A stretch of DNA of 64,000 nucleotides, taken from positions 310,001-374,000 of the IMG/VR virus record IMGVR_UViG_3300028558_000791. The stretch is one strand, 5' to 3'. The DNA comes from a virus. Below the pieces are notes generated by a model. It was given only the letters and a program-made list of their open reading frames with translations, ran no database searches and was not told where the DNA came from. Position numbers and translations under genes: made by a program. Positions 33,993 to 43,586 of the stretch are shown here, piece by piece. Every line of letters begins with the position of its first letter. Position 1 is the stretch's first letter.

Positions 33993-36503
33993 ATGCAGGG
34001 ATACACTTATTCTCAGGTTTATGAAGCGTCAATTGAATACTTTGCTGGTGATGAATTTGCTGCTAAGGTTTTCGTTGACAAATATGCTTTGCAAGACCTG
34101 AGCGGAACTTACTTAGAACTTACTCCAGCGGCAATGCATCGCCGTTTGGCCAAGGAGTTTGCACGCATTGAACAAAACTATCCAAACCCTCTTGATGAGG
34201 AGGTAATTTTTTCATTGCTAGATCATTACAAATATATTGTACCACAAGGCAGTCCTATGTCTGCTATTGGTAATCCTTATCAGATGCAGAGTTTATCGAA
34301 TTGCTTCGTGATTCAAGGCGTGCATTCAGATAAGTTTGATTCCTATGGTGGCATCATGCTTGCTGATCAAGAACTAGCCCAAATCATGAAACGTAGGGGT
34401 GGTGTAGGATTAGACATTTCTGGCATCCGACCTAAAGATGTAATCACTAACAACGCAGCTAAGACCACTGATGGTCTTGGCGTTTTCATGGAACGTTTTT
34501 CTAATACCTGCCGTGAGGTAGCTCAGAATGGTAGACGTGGTGCAGAAATGATCACCATCTCTATCAATCATCCTGAAATTGAAACATTCATCAATATCAA
34601 GCGTAATCTCACTAAGGTAACTGGAGCTAATATTTCCATTCGTCTTAATGATGACTTTATGCAAGCAGTTAAAGACGATCAAGGATACACACTACGTTGG
34701 CCAGTAGAATCCTCTCCAGAAACAGCAAGAGTAACAAAAACAGTTAGAGCCAGAGACATATGGGATCAAATCATAGACTCCGCTTGGACATCCGCCGAGC
34801 CGGGTCTTTTGTTTTGGGATACTGTCAAGAAGCATACTCCATCTGACATCTATCATGAGTTTGGTCATAACTCCATCTCCACTAATCCATGTGGTGAGAT
34901 TGTATTACCGGCCTATGATGCTTGTCGTTTGCTCGTTCTTAATCTAGTTTCTTACGTCAATAACCCATTTACCAAAGATGCCGTATTCGATTTTAAGAAA
35001 TTCCATCGGCACACGTTGATAGCTCAGCGTCTAATGGACGATATCATTGATTTAGAGATTGAGTGCATCGATAGAATCCTTGCCAAGATCAAAGCTGACC
35101 CTGAGCCGGACGAAGTCAAGGCAGTCGAACTGGCCTTATGGCACAAGATTCGTAACATGAACACCTCTGGCCGTAGAACCGGTTTAGGCATCACTGCGCT
35201 CGGCGATACACTAGCTATGCTTGGCATCAAATATGGCGCTCCAGAATCTATTGAAGTTACTCGTAAGATTTATCGTGCTTTGGCCGTAGGCTCACACACA
35301 TCTTCTTGCATCATGGCAAAGGAACGTGGAGCATTCCCAATCTTCAATTATGATCTGGAAAAAGATCACAAGTACCTCAATGCTATCTTTGACGATTGCA
35401 CTCGGGAAGTCAGGCGGATGTGGAAGAAGACTGGTAGAAGAAACATTGCCAATACTACTACTGCACCAGCGGGCTCAGTGTCTTCACAGACTCAAACGAC
35501 CTCTGGTATTGAGCCGGCATTTATGCTTTCCTATGTTCGTCGTAAGAAACACAATCCATCTGATAAGAATGCTCGTGTAGACTTCGTAGATGCAATGGGT
35601 GACCAGTGGCAGGAGTTTACTGTGTACCACCATGGTGTCAAGCTATGGATGGAAGCAACTGGTGAAACCGACATCACTAAGTCACCATACTATGGCGCTA
35701 CCTCTAATGAAATTGATTGGGTTGCCTCCGTAGATATGCAAGCTGCTGCTCAAGACTCAATTGATCATAGTATCAGCAAGACTTGTAACTTACCAGAAGA
35801 TATCTCTAAGGATATCGTATCTCAGGTCTATATGAGGGCTTGGGAAAAGGGATGTAAGGGTTTCACTGTCTATCGCGATAAATGTCGTGATGGTGTATTG
35901 ATTAGCTCATCTAAGTCTAATAGTAAGAAAGCTCAAGATGGTAGGCCATTAGAGATTGAAACACACATGGCACCAAAGCGCCCCCTTGAACTACCTTGTG
36001 ATATTAAGAAGGCTAAGGTCCAGGGTGAACAGTGGACTCTTTTTGTGGGAATGTTCAACGGTAAACCATACGAAATATTTGGAGGTTTGTCTAAGTATGT
36101 AGACATTCCAAACAAATACAAAATGGGTAGAGTTGTCAAGAATGGTAAAGTAGAAGATATTACCACTTACAATTTGATTATTGGTGAAGGTGAAGATCAG
36201 ATGTTGATCAAAGACATTGCAAACGTTTTTGAGAATGCTAACTTTGGAGCTTTCACTCGTACTATTTCTCTAGCTTTACGTCATGGTACTCCGGTACAAT
36301 ATGTAGTAGAGCAACTTCAGAAAGATAAGTATTCTGATGTAACGTCTTTTTCTAAAATAGCAGCTAGAGTTCTAAAGAGCTATATTGCCGATGGAACTAA
36401 ATCAACTGCTGAGAAAAAATGTCCTAAATGCCATATGGAAAACAACTTTGCATATCAGGAAAAATGCCTGACTTGTATGGGTTGCGGATGGAGTAAGTGC
36501 TAA
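33993..36503 (+). CDS. nrdJ: Class II (B12-dependent) ribonucleotide reductase
   Basis: This 836-residue protein is a ribonucleotide reductase of the adenosylcobalamin type. 'QSLSNCFVIQG' holds Cys104, 'STNPCGEIVLP' holds Cys300 (thiyl radical) with Asn298 and Glu302, and 'YDACRLLVL' holds Cys311; Cys104/Cys311 should form the redox pair, with the class II 11-residue spacing from Cys300. 'APAGSVSSQTQTTSGIEPAF' is the usual phosphate-site region. The C-terminus has a CxxC ribbon plus 'CMGCGWSKC', characteristic of class II enzymes. No small subunit gene is near, which also fits class II. It makes deoxynucleotides for phage replication, independent of oxygen but needing host B12. AAAGGATGG precedes the ATG. 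Confidence 0.9.
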   Translation: MQGYTYSQVYEASIEYFAGDEFAAKVFVDKYALQDLSGTYLELTPAAMHRRLAKEFARIEQNYPNPLDEEVIFSLLDHYKYIVPQGSPMSAIGNPYQMQSLSNCFVIQGVHSDKFDSYGGIMLADQELAQIMKRRGGVGLDISGIRPKDVITNNAAKTTDGLGVFMERFSNTCREVAQNGRRGAEMITISINHPEIETFINIKRNLTKVTGANISIRLNDDFMQAVKDDQGYTLRWPVESSPETARVTKTVRARDIWDQIIDSAWTSAEPGLLFWDTVKKHTPSDIYHEFGHNSISTNPCGEIVLPAYDACRLLVLNLVSYVNNPFTKDAVFDFKKFHRHTLIAQRLMDDIIDLEIECIDRILAKIKADPEPDEVKAVELALWHKIRNMNTSGRRTGLGITALGDTLAMLGIKYGAPESIEVTRKIYRALAVGSHTSSCIMAKERGAFPIFNYDLEKDHKYLNAIFDDCTREVRRMWKKTGRRNIANTTTAPAGSVSSQTQTTSGIEPAFMLSYVRRKKHNPSDKNARVDFVDAMGDQWQEFTVYHHGVKLWMEATGETDITKSPYYGATSNEIDWVASVDMQAAAQDSIDHSISKTCNLPEDISKDIVSQVYMRAWEKGCKGFTVYRDKCRDGVLISSSKSNSKKAQDGRPLEIETHMAPKRPLELPCDIKKAKVQGEQWTLFVGMFNGKPYEIFGGLSKYVDIPNKYKMGRVVKNGKVEDITTYNLIIGEGEDQMLIKDIANVFENANFGAFTRTISLALRHGTPVQYVVEQLQKDKYSDVTSFSKIAARVLKSYIADGTKSTAEKKCPKCHMENNFAYQEKCLTCMGCGWSKC

Positions 36504-36529
36504 TATCAATTAACTAGCATTGGATAAAG

Positions 36530-36931
36530 ATGAAAGGCACGATACTTCTCGATTATAGCGAGAATACCCACCAGATTGAAGACGAAGAAAAAGCTAGATT
36601 CCTTAAAGGAATTCTAGAAATGTGCTTCAATGACGCTGAAAACGTGAAAACCCAAATTCAATCAATTTGGACTTCGGATGGGGTATTACCAGCTTCCCAA
36701 AAAGTAAAATTGAGAGGTATCCTCGCTACTTACGGCATACAGGTTATAGATGATCTTGACGGCCACATGCAGATATACTTAGAAAATGAGTTAATTGCTG
36801 AATGGCACAAGTGTACCTATAAACTTAAAAGAGACCTGCGTGCTATAGATCCGCGAAAGCGTGTTTATCTTGAAATGGAAGTTAATTGTTGGTCAGTTTT
36901 TGACGACAAAGAGGAACAAGAGATAGAATGA
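36530..36931 (+). CDS. Hypothetical protein
   Basis: A 133-residue acidic protein with mixed helix and strand and no recognised motif ('MKGTILLDYSENTHQIEDEE' at the start). It overlaps the PIN-PhoH gene by four bases, which suggests coupled translation. Function unknown. Confidence 0.62.
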   Translation: MKGTILLDYSENTHQIEDEEKARFLKGILEMCFNDAENVKTQIQSIWTSDGVLPASQKVKLRGILATYGIQVIDDLDGHMQIYLENELIAEWHKCTYKLKRDLRAIDPRKRVYLEMEVNCWSVFDDKEEQEIE

Positions 36932-38238
36932 GAAAAACTTACGTACTTGATACTAGTACCTTGATCACCGATCCCGTAGCTTACAAATCATTTATGCACA
37001 GCGATGTGGTAATTCCAATCGCTGTTCTTAATGAACTTGACAAATTAAAGAAAGGTTCAAGTGAAGCTGGCAGAAATGCCAGAGTCGCAATTAGATTACT
37101 AGATGAAATCTGCGATAGAGGCGATATTAGCATGGGTATTTTGCTTGATGATGATATCATGCTCAGTGTAGATGCTACCTATCTTGATTGTTCTCAGCCA
37201 CCATATCTTGGATTCGGCGATCCAAATTATGGTGATACTCAAATCCTTGCCTGCTTACAGTCTCACTGGCTCAGACACCCAGAGCGTGATGTTGCATTAA
37301 TTAGTAACGACATCAACTTGCGTGTAAAAGCCAAGTCACGTTCTATTGATGCGGAATCACATGATGGTGGTGAGTATTCACTTAGCGATCTTTACTCTGG
37401 CGCCTCGATAGTCAATCATGAGGATGCTGGTGTGGCCTTGCTCCAAGATGGTAAGATTGATCCGCGTGTCTTTGGCATTAGACTCAATATGCACGAGTGT
37501 GTATTGTTCCAGGCTGACAACGGTGATGGTCTTTGCATGGGTCGTAAGGTAGCGAATGACTGTGTCAAACTAATCCGTAAACAATACCCTTGGAATATCT
37601 CTGCCCGTAATAAGGAACAGAGCTTCGCCATGGATCTAATTATGGATAGAAACGTTGACCTAGTTACCCTAATTGGTAAGGCTGGTACCGGTAAAAGCTT
37701 AATCGTATTAGCAACTGCTCTAGAATTAGTTCTTAGCAGAAAAGAATATGACAAATTCATTATCTATCGTCCAATTCAGCCAGTTGGTAATGACATTGGT
37801 TATTTGCCAGGAACTATGGAAGAAAAGTTGGCCCCATGGTTTAGTGCCATTATGGACAATTTCGAAATGCTCTTTACCACCAAAGCTGGTGGAGACTGGA
37901 AGCGTGAGTTAGAAATGTACCAGAAAAAGGGCAGAATTGAGATGGAAGCTATTACCTATATTCGTGGTCGTAGTATTCCGAATGCTATTATCCTAGTCGA
38001 TGAGTGCCAAAACTTGAGCAAAGAGGATGTAAAAACTATCCTAACTCGTGCTGGAGAAGGTACAAAAATCATCTTGACAGGTGATATAGAGCAGATTGAT
38101 AATTCATTGCTAGATGCTACCAGCAACGGATTAACACATGTTATCGAGAAGTTTAAGGATTCTGAGTTGGCTGGTCACGTTACCTTCACTCAGGGTGAGC
38201 GTAGCAAGTTGGCAACTAAAGCCGCTGAAATTTTGTAA
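36928..38238 (+). CDS. PIN-PhoH2-type protein (nuclease plus ATPase)
   Basis: The 436-residue protein joins two domains. The N-terminal PIN domain starts 'VLDTSTLI' (Asp8), then 'VLNELDKLKKG' (Glu36), 'GDTQILACL' and 'VALISNDINLRVKA' with further acids, giving a metal-dependent RNase site. The C-terminal PhoH domain has Walker A 'LIGKAGTGKS', 'IYRPIQPVGNDIGYLPG' and Walker B 'AIILVDECQNL', then 'IILTGDIEQID'. PhoH2 proteins unwind and cut RNA. In this window it would act on phage or host transcripts. AGATAGA and the four-base overlap with the upstream gene provide the start. Confidence 0.86.
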   Translation: MRKTYVLDTSTLITDPVAYKSFMHSDVVIPIAVLNELDKLKKGSSEAGRNARVAIRLLDEICDRGDISMGILLDDDIMLSVDATYLDCSQPPYLGFGDPNYGDTQILACLQSHWLRHPERDVALISNDINLRVKAKSRSIDAESHDGGEYSLSDLYSGASIVNHEDAGVALLQDGKIDPRVFGIRLNMHECVLFQADNGDGLCMGRKVANDCVKLIRKQYPWNISARNKEQSFAMDLIMDRNVDLVTLIGKAGTGKSLIVLATALELVLSRKEYDKFIIYRPIQPVGNDIGYLPGTMEEKLAPWFSAIMDNFEMLFTTKAGGDWKRELEMYQKKGRIEMEAITYIRGRSIPNAIILVDECQNLSKEDVKTILTRAGEGTKIILTGDIEQIDNSLLDATSNGLTHVIEKFKDSELAGHVTFTQGERSKLATKAAEIL

Positions 38239-38247
38239 GGAGTTTTC

Positions 38248-38625
38248 ATGACTAAGAAGAAGAATTCTCAACCAGGAGCACCTGAAGTAGTATTGACGCC
38301 AGATGAATCCTCGGCTGAAGCACCTACTACCAATGTGAATGGCGTCCCACTTGGTTCTGTAGTTCCAATGACAGTGCCAGGGGCCCCAAGCAGACTAACC
38401 GATATGGATAGAATGGCCTTGGAACTAGCTAGACAACAAAGACTAACCACTTTAGCTGAAGCTAGAGCTGCCGTTGCTCAGACTGAAAAATCTGAGTTAG
38501 CCTATAAGTATGTGGTCCTCCAATTGTATATGAAGTACGGCCTAACCGATGCTGATGCCATTAGCGAAGCTGGTGATATTATCAAGGGTGGCGCACTACC
38601 TCAGAACCAACCAAAGCAGCAGTAA
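38248..38625 (+). CDS. Hypothetical protein with disordered N-terminus
   Basis: A 125-residue protein. The first 45 residues are Pro/Ser/Thr-rich and probably unstructured. The remainder is helical and Ala/Leu-rich ('TDMDRMALELARQQRL'). AAGGAG precedes the ATG and the stop overlaps the next start by one base. Function unknown. Confidence 0.65.
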   Translation: MTKKKNSQPGAPEVVLTPDESSAEAPTTNVNGVPLGSVVPMTVPGAPSRLTDMDRMALELARQQRLTTLAEARAAVAQTEKSELAYKYVVLQLYMKYGLTDADAISEAGDIIKGGALPQNQPKQQ

Positions 38626-38909
38626 TGCAATTTGAAGAGCTTATTGGTCTGATTAAGATTAGAGAATACGTTGTCAATTCTACCGCTCTTCCTACTATCG
38701 ATAGGAAGACGGTAAATGAGTTGAATGGTATTCTCCTATTATTGGACAAAAAGATTATCGGACTCTTGACAGGCGCGGACTTCAAGGATTACATTGGCTA
38801 CCATGACGTGCAAGCTGCCAAAGAAGCAGCGGCCCGTATCACGAACATCTATTCGGGCATTGATAATAAGAACGCTGCCCTTCACAAACACATTAAAAAC
38901 CAGAAGTAA
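38625..38909 (+). CDS. Hypothetical helical protein
   Basis: A 94-residue mainly helical protein, opening 'MQFEELIGLIKIREYV' with a basic end ('ALHKHIKNQK'). It starts in the stop of the previous gene and ends in tandem TAA TAG. No family recognised. Confidence 0.63.
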   Translation: MQFEELIGLIKIREYVVNSTALPTIDRKTVNELNGILLLLDKKIIGLLTGADFKDYIGYHDVQAAKEAAARITNIYSGIDNKNAALHKHIKNQK

Positions 38910-38919
38910 TAGGTAACAT

Positions 38920-39723
38920 ATGAGAATGAACGCTCCCAAAGAGCTGTTCAGCGAAAACAGCTTGGTTCGTCTAAAAGACAAGGACTGGTTGGAGAAACAA
39001 AGGGTCGCCGGCAGAATTGCTGCCGAGACCCTTTTGCTTTTGGAGGGTTTCGTCAAAGGACGAACTTTCCATTCTCTTCTAGCTCTTAATGAAGTAGCAG
39101 AACATTACATCACTAAGAATGGTGGAACTGCAACCTTCAAAGGCTACAAAGGATTCCCTGCCGGTGTCTGTATCTCTGTCAACAAGGAAATGGTCCATGG
39201 TATCCCCAAGGATATTGTCCTAGATGATGGTGATATTGTCAGCTTTGATTTAGGCGTGACTTACCAAGGTGCTATTGCTGATACGGCTATCACCTGTATC
39301 TTCGGCACTCCCAAATCAGAAAGACATGTTACCCTTGTTAAAGCTACTGAAGAGTCTTTGATGAAAGGCATTGAAGCCATTCAAGTGGGCAGTCGTCTAG
39401 GTGTAATTGGTCAGGCCATTTCCAAACACGCAAAGACCTATGGGTTTGGCGTCATCAATAACTATGGTGGGCACGGATTAGATTGGGACGTTCCCCATGC
39501 TCCGCCCTTCGTGGAAAACAAATCAGATGAGACTCGTGGAATTAGAATTCAACCAGGATTAGCCATTGCTATAGAGCCGATGCTCGTGCTTGGTTCTACC
39601 AGTACCACCACACTGAGTGATGGTTGGACTGTGGTAACACCTGATTTGAGTGCTCATTTTGAACACTCAGTCTATGTTCATGAAGACCATGTCGAAATCA
39701 TTACCGATAGGAGCAAACTATGA
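38920..39723 (+). CDS. Type I methionine aminopeptidase
   Basis: A 267-residue MetAP. All five metal ligands are visible: Asp110 in 'SFDLG', Asp121 in 'IADTA', His185 in 'YGGHGL', Glu219 in 'IEPM' and Glu248 in 'FEHS', with His93 in 'MVHGIP' as the substrate-side His. Spacing between the two Asp is 11, as in the family. The enzyme removes N-terminal Met from new proteins. Why a phage needs its own copy is unclear; it could process abundant virion proteins or, in this window, the Fpg-like protein whose active site is the residue after Met. Four-base overlap with the next gene. Confidence 0.9.
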   Translation: MRMNAPKELFSENSLVRLKDKDWLEKQRVAGRIAAETLLLLEGFVKGRTFHSLLALNEVAEHYITKNGGTATFKGYKGFPAGVCISVNKEMVHGIPKDIVLDDGDIVSFDLGVTYQGAIADTAITCIFGTPKSERHVTLVKATEESLMKGIEAIQVGSRLGVIGQAISKHAKTYGFGVINNYGGHGLDWDVPHAPPFVENKSDETRGIRIQPGLAIAIEPMLVLGSTSTTTLSDGWTVVTPDLSAHFEHSVYVHEDHVEIITDRSKL

Positions 39724-39989
39724 TTACTAAAGAGTCAGTGGTTGCGCAACTTAATAGACTGTTACAGTTAGATAGAAATCTAACTGAAAAACTGATAGAT
39801 ACTCGTTATCCGGTTACTAATGAATACGCAGACTCAGAAGAGTTTATTTGTATGGTAGATGATCCTAACAATCCAGTAGCTGGTATGCTTGGTGTACTCA
39901 ATGGACTGCTAAATGAAGATATTCCAATTGCAGCGGTCTATGATGAGGATATGAAACTAATCATGTTTGTACTAGCTGAAAGGCCCTAA
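39720..39989 (+). CDS. Hypothetical protein
   Basis: An 89-residue acidic protein with mixed helix and strand. The end 'IAAVYDEDMKLIMFVLAE' forms a strand pair. Four-base overlap upstream and one-base overlap downstream. No function recognised. Confidence 0.62.
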   Translation: MITKESVVAQLNRLLQLDRNLTEKLIDTRYPVTNEYADSEEFICMVDDPNNPVAGMLGVLNGLLNEDIPIAAVYDEDMKLIMFVLAERP

Positions 39990-40192
39990 TGTTTATCGTA
40001 GATGTACTAATGCCTTGGGATGATATTCCTAACATGAAGGTAAACTATCAAGAAACCTTTGCAGGTGCATTAAGTGCGGCCGAAAGAATCGTACAAGAGT
40101 CTGGCGGAGCTAGGCGTATTGAGATTTTTGAAGCCGATGAAAAGCACTCTAAGAATAAAAGGCTGATTGCCTCTCTAAGGACAATCAGATGA
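39989..40192 (+). CDS. Hypothetical protein
   Basis: A 67-residue protein with alternating helix and strand ('MFIVDVLMPWDDIPNMK'). It is coupled by one-base and four-base overlaps to its neighbours in a run of very small genes. No function recognised. Confidence 0.6.
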   Translation: MFIVDVLMPWDDIPNMKVNYQETFAGALSAAERIVQESGGARRIEIFEADEKHSKNKRLIASLRTIR

Positions 40193-40395
40193 ATGAGGGA
40201 GTCATTGAAGGCAACATCCGTATAATTGCTGATGGTCTTGATAGAGACTTGCCAGAAAATGAAATCATTGAGGCGTATATTGCCGTTGGTTTCGATATGG
40301 CAGATGTTACGCTTCTATTAGCGGCGGCCAGGCTATTACTTGGTGATCGTAAAAGTGCTCAGGCAGTCCGCGGCACATTCAGGAGAGTTACATGA
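40189..40395 (+). CDS. Hypothetical helical protein
   Basis: A 68-residue protein, mostly helical and Leu/Ala-rich ('MADVTLLLAAARLLLGD'), ending in a basic 'VRGTFRRVT'. It overlaps neighbours at both ends by four bases. No function recognised. Confidence 0.6.
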   Translation: MNEGVIEGNIRIIADGLDRDLPENEIIEAYIAVGFDMADVTLLLAAARLLLGDRKSAQAVRGTFRRVT

Positions 40396-40565
40396 AAATC
40401 ACATTCGATGATAAGAGCTATATTGAGTGTATCAAGTCAGCTAATCCTGGCAAGATAATCTTTACTATCTCTGCTAAGGATCACACTGACCCACTCAAGA
40501 AAATTACTAACGCAGTTGAGATTACTGTCGAAGAATTCAAGAAACTAATTTCTGATGTAACATGA
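40392..40565 (+). CDS. Small hypothetical protein (57 residues)
   Basis: The frame begins at an ATG overlapping the previous stop (ATGA) with AGGAGAG just upstream, and ends TGA overlapping the next ATG. The product opens 'MKITFDDKSYIECIKSANPG' and ends 'KKLISDVT', with a beta-alpha pattern. It is flanked by genes in the same coupled run, so it is probably real. Function unknown. Confidence 0.62.
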   Translation: MKITFDDKSYIECIKSANPGKIIFTISAKDHTDPLKKITNAVEITVEEFKKLISDVT

Positions 40566-40837
40566 TTGAAAATCGCTCCATAAGACTAGAAGACTATCTC
40601 AAGCAATACGACCTTGAGAAGAGTATTAGTTTTATGAGGGCGATTTTTCATTTCAGTTACACAAAAACTCGTGGTGATGATGGTGTTTATATTTGGTTTG
40701 GCGATAAAGATTGGGGTACTAATTCCAAATGCTTTATAGCTCATGTCGGCTATTGTTCATTCATCTTTATTGATTATACAGAAGATCAAGTGATCGACAA
40801 GTATGATCGATATTACAAACTAAAGGCATTTACATGA
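40562..40837 (+). CDS. Hypothetical protein
   Basis: A 91-residue aromatic-rich protein ('DGVYIWFGDKDWG', 'VGYCSFIFIDYTEDQV'). Likely a small alpha/beta fold. Four-base overlaps tie it to both neighbours. No family recognised. Confidence 0.6.
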   Translation: MIENRSIRLEDYLKQYDLEKSISFMRAIFHFSYTKTRGDDGVYIWFGDKDWGTNSKCFIAHVGYCSFIFIDYTEDQVIDKYDRYYKLKAFT

Positions 40838-41376
40838 AGGTATATTTTGTTGGCGCTCATAGCACTGGTAAGACGACGTGTGCTCGCTATGTTTCCGAGC
40901 AATACAAACTGCCTATGATTACAGAGGTGGCAAGAGCTGTCCTGTCTGAAAAGGAATTGCATTTAGATAGCTTGCGATACAATATGGATTTGGTAGATGA
41001 TTACCAACAGTCTATTTTCTACAGGCAGCTTTCTGAAGAAACAAAGCATGATACTTTTGTCTCAGATAGAAGTTTTGACTGTCTTGCTTACGCGGCCCAG
41101 CATACGCGCATTCTATCTAAGTTACTTACCAGCGATCAGATGATGCCGTATGTTGAAAAACTAAGGGACTCAGACGTATTTATATTCTTCGTTCGACCCT
41201 CCAAGGCTACCCTGAAGGCTGACGGCGTACGAGAAAGTTTAACGTGGGATGGCGTGGTCGCAATCGATGCCATGGTGAAGTTTATGTTAGAGATGTGGCA
41301 GCTTAAGCACTATCAGATTAATATGGAGAATATGCAAGAGCGTATTCAGCTAATTAACGCGGTGCTTGAGCGATAA
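40834..41376 (+). CDS. P-loop kinase-like ATPase (NadR/AAA_28 type)
   Basis: The 180-residue protein opens 'MKVYFVGAHSTGKTT', with Walker A Lys13. The later 'TFVSDRSFDCLAYAAQH' is a D-R-S-F motif of the lid and base-contact region of the NadR/AAA_28 type of nucleotide kinases. 'IFFVRPSKATLKADGVRESL' follows the lid. It should phosphorylate a nucleoside or nicotinamide-type substrate, but the substrate cannot be read. The 3' end overlaps the convergent methyltransferase-like gene by 23 bases, an uncommon arrangement that leaves no room for a separate terminator. Confidence 0.75.
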   Translation: MKVYFVGAHSTGKTTCARYVSEQYKLPMITEVARAVLSEKELHLDSLRYNMDLVDDYQQSIFYRQLSEETKHDTFVSDRSFDCLAYAAQHTRILSKLLTSDQMMPYVEKLRDSDVFIFFVRPSKATLKADGVRESLTWDGVVAIDAMVKFMLEMWQLKHYQINMENMQERIQLINAVLER

Positions 41377-42193
41377 ACGTCTGACAACACTCTCCAAACT
41401 GATAAGTGGGTTTTACCACTGTAACAGCAGAAAATCTAGTATTCAGAATGGCAGTAAGCTCGCTAACCGTTGGAAAGTGATGTTTAGCCGTTTTGCCCCT
41501 ATATACATCTATGGTAGCAACATCGGCCGGAGAGAATCCGTTATGTGGAGACGCTTTAAGTATCATCTGCACGGCCTTCCAGACATCATCTTGGCTGACG
41601 CCCTCTTCAAATGATCTTTGGAGCGCCATAGCTACCCTAAATTTGAATTCATGAAAGTTGATATGATAACCGTCACTATAACCATCATGAACATCGTGAA
41701 GAATAGTTGTAACGGTTTCTCTTCTTTCGGGCATTACAAAACAGCGAGTTAGAAAAATGCCATTATTATCTAGCGCCAAAGATACTCTAGTAACTAATCT
41801 TGACACACCTTCTGGATTGAAAAATACTAACGATCCATCTGCCAAAACAATGTCTTTTGATCTATTTACTATGTAGTAGTTAAACCAGTCCCCATGAACG
41901 GCGGTACGTTGGTTAGGAATATCTCCTGGCCAGACATACTGAATCATGGCCTCAGACTTATCTATAGCTAATAGGTTAGTGGGAGTTGGGAAATTCATAG
42001 TAGCAATTTCAGGAGTAACTCCTAATAAAACAGCTTGAGCATATCCGTCAACAGGCGCATATCCATCTGAGGACCAAACACCAAGTGAATCCTCTAAGAT
42101 AGTTGTATCTTCGATATTTGGTCGCAATGGTGGTGCCCAATGGTCCCACATGGTGGCAATGGCATTCCATGTATCTTGTAAGTCATTTGGCAT
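41354..42193 (-). CDS. SAM-dependent methyltransferase-like protein
   Basis: A 279-residue protein resembling class I methyltransferases. 'QAVLLGVTPEIATM' could be the first glycine-poor loop, and 'NLLAIDKSEAMIQYVW' shows the acidic end of strand 2 ('AIDKSEAM') that binds SAM. 'DIVLADGSLVFF' is a plausible strand 4. The N-terminal 40 residues are unusual. No target is identifiable. A GGAGA site precedes the ATG. The gene overlaps the PaaK-like gene by 11 bases, so the pair is translated together, and both lie downstream of a fibre gene. Confidence in the fold is moderate, in the substrate nil. Confidence 0.6.
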   Translation of the reverse strand: MPNDLQDTWNAIATMWDHWAPPLRPNIEDTTILEDSLGVWSSDGYAPVDGYAQAVLLGVTPEIATMNFPTPTNLLAIDKSEAMIQYVWPGDIPNQRTAVHGDWFNYYIVNRSKDIVLADGSLVFFNPEGVSRLVTRVSLALDNNGIFLTRCFVMPERRETVTTILHDVHDGYSDGYHINFHEFKFRVAMALQRSFEEGVSQDDVWKAVQMILKASPHNGFSPADVATIDVYRGKTAKHHFPTVSELTAILNTRFSAVTVVKPTYQFGECCQTFIAQAPR

Positions 42194-43586
42194 TGATATT
42201 CTCCGGCTCTACAACGATTATTTTCAATTTTCCATTAGGACGTTCGATAACTTCGCTCTTCTTTATATCGACATGAACAGTAGATTCTACCTCTTCTTGA
42301 ATGCATTGAATCATTTTTAACCCATGTTCGTCGGTCCACTCTTTATTAGGAACTACTCTTAATGTGAAGTTATCGATATTGTGTTGAATAACTTGGAACT
42401 GACGAACCCCGCCTATTTGACGTATACCTAACATAATTCCAGTAGATACTTTACGACGATTGCCGGCTAAGAATAGCATTGGATGCCTTCTACCATTGAT
42501 ATGTTTTAGAAGTGGTAAACCGCGACCACAGGAACAAGGCTCATTGGCAAGCGTTACTTCGTCAATGATATCGTATCTAATAAATGGATTAATAAAATTG
42601 GTTAAGCTTGTAACAACTAGCTTACCAGTTTCTCCAGGCTTACATGGATTATTTTGTTCATTCAGAACTTCTACGTATACACTCTCTGCATGGATATGTA
42701 ATCCATTACCAGTCGGACAAGAAGATGCAATGTAACCGGTTTCGTTAGCCGAATAAAGATTGACTACTTTGGCTCCAAAAGTTCTTTCAAGTCTTTCTTT
42801 AATTTGTGGAGTAAGAGTCTCTCCAATGGTTTGGATTGTTTCCAAGTCTGGTAGTTTTCTACCACTCTCTTCAACCAAATCAGCTAACACTTCTAAATTA
42901 GAAGGCATACTGATTAGATAATTTGGATTAACAGTTCTGAGCCAAGTTAATTGGACTTTAGGGTCTTGACGTATATCCATACCATGAACTGGTACGCATT
43001 TGAAGACACTGTATCCATGAACTTTTGGTAGCCAAGTAGGTATTGAAATGCCCTTAACAGCAATTTCATAGTCGCTCTTGTTCATACCAATCAATCTAAT
43101 AGATGCCATACGTTTCATGGGGTCCATGCCACCCCATTCAAAATCACGCATAGCCATTGCTTGCCACCACAAATTATCTCTATCTGTTTTGTATAGAGAG
43201 ATAGGCGTGCCGTTAGTTCCTGAAGTATGTATAGGCGAGGGGCTTGGAATCATCCCTTCTGGTAGTTTACTAACCTTAATACTAGAGTAATGATCTTGAT
43301 ACTTCTTGCGAGTTAGTAGTGGTATTTTTCTAAACTCTTGAAAACTTGTAATTGGTTTCCTTCCAATACCACACTGATCTAACATCAGCCTATAGTAAGG
43401 CGAGTTATCATAAGAGTGTTGTAGTAGATTATTTATCTGTTGAAGTTGGGCCTGCTCTAATTGTTCCGGACTTAACCATTGTGTTTTAGTTAGTTCAGTA
43501 TAGGCGCTAACAACAGACGTAAACTCAGGAATAGGAACCATCGGCCAGGTTGAGCCTGGAGTGGATGTAAACTTAAAAAAACTCAT
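42183..43586 (-). CDS. PaaK/CapK-like adenylate-forming enzyme
   Basis: This 467-residue protein resembles phenylacetate-CoA ligase and CapK-type proteins. 'IHTSGTNGTPISLYKT' (about 120-133) is the ATP-binding loop, 'NLYSANETGYIASSCP' the next family block and 'FIRYDIIDEVTL' the ribose-contact motif, followed by 'CSCGRGLPLLKHINGRR'. The family activates a carboxylate as an acyl-adenylate and usually passes it to CoA or another acceptor. Its closest relatives outside catabolism occur in capsule and surface-polymer clusters. It lies 23 bases after a fibre gene and overlaps the methyltransferase-like gene. The acid it activates is unknown; no obvious ribosome site was seen. Confidence 0.78.
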   Translation of the reverse strand: MSFFKFTSTPGSTWPMVPIPEFTSVVSAYTELTKTQWLSPEQLEQAQLQQINNLLQHSYDNSPYYRLMLDQCGIGRKPITSFQEFRKIPLLTRKKYQDHYSSIKVSKLPEGMIPSPSPIHTSGTNGTPISLYKTDRDNLWWQAMAMRDFEWGGMDPMKRMASIRLIGMNKSDYEIAVKGISIPTWLPKVHGYSVFKCVPVHGMDIRQDPKVQLTWLRTVNPNYLISMPSNLEVLADLVEESGRKLPDLETIQTIGETLTPQIKERLERTFGAKVVNLYSANETGYIASSCPTGNGLHIHAESVYVEVLNEQNNPCKPGETGKLVVTSLTNFINPFIRYDIIDEVTLANEPCSCGRGLPLLKHINGRRHPMLFLAGNRRKVSTGIMLGIRQIGGVRQFQVIQHNIDNFTLRVVPNKEWTDEHGLKMIQCIQEEVESTVHVDIKKSEVIERPNGKLKIIVVEPENINAK

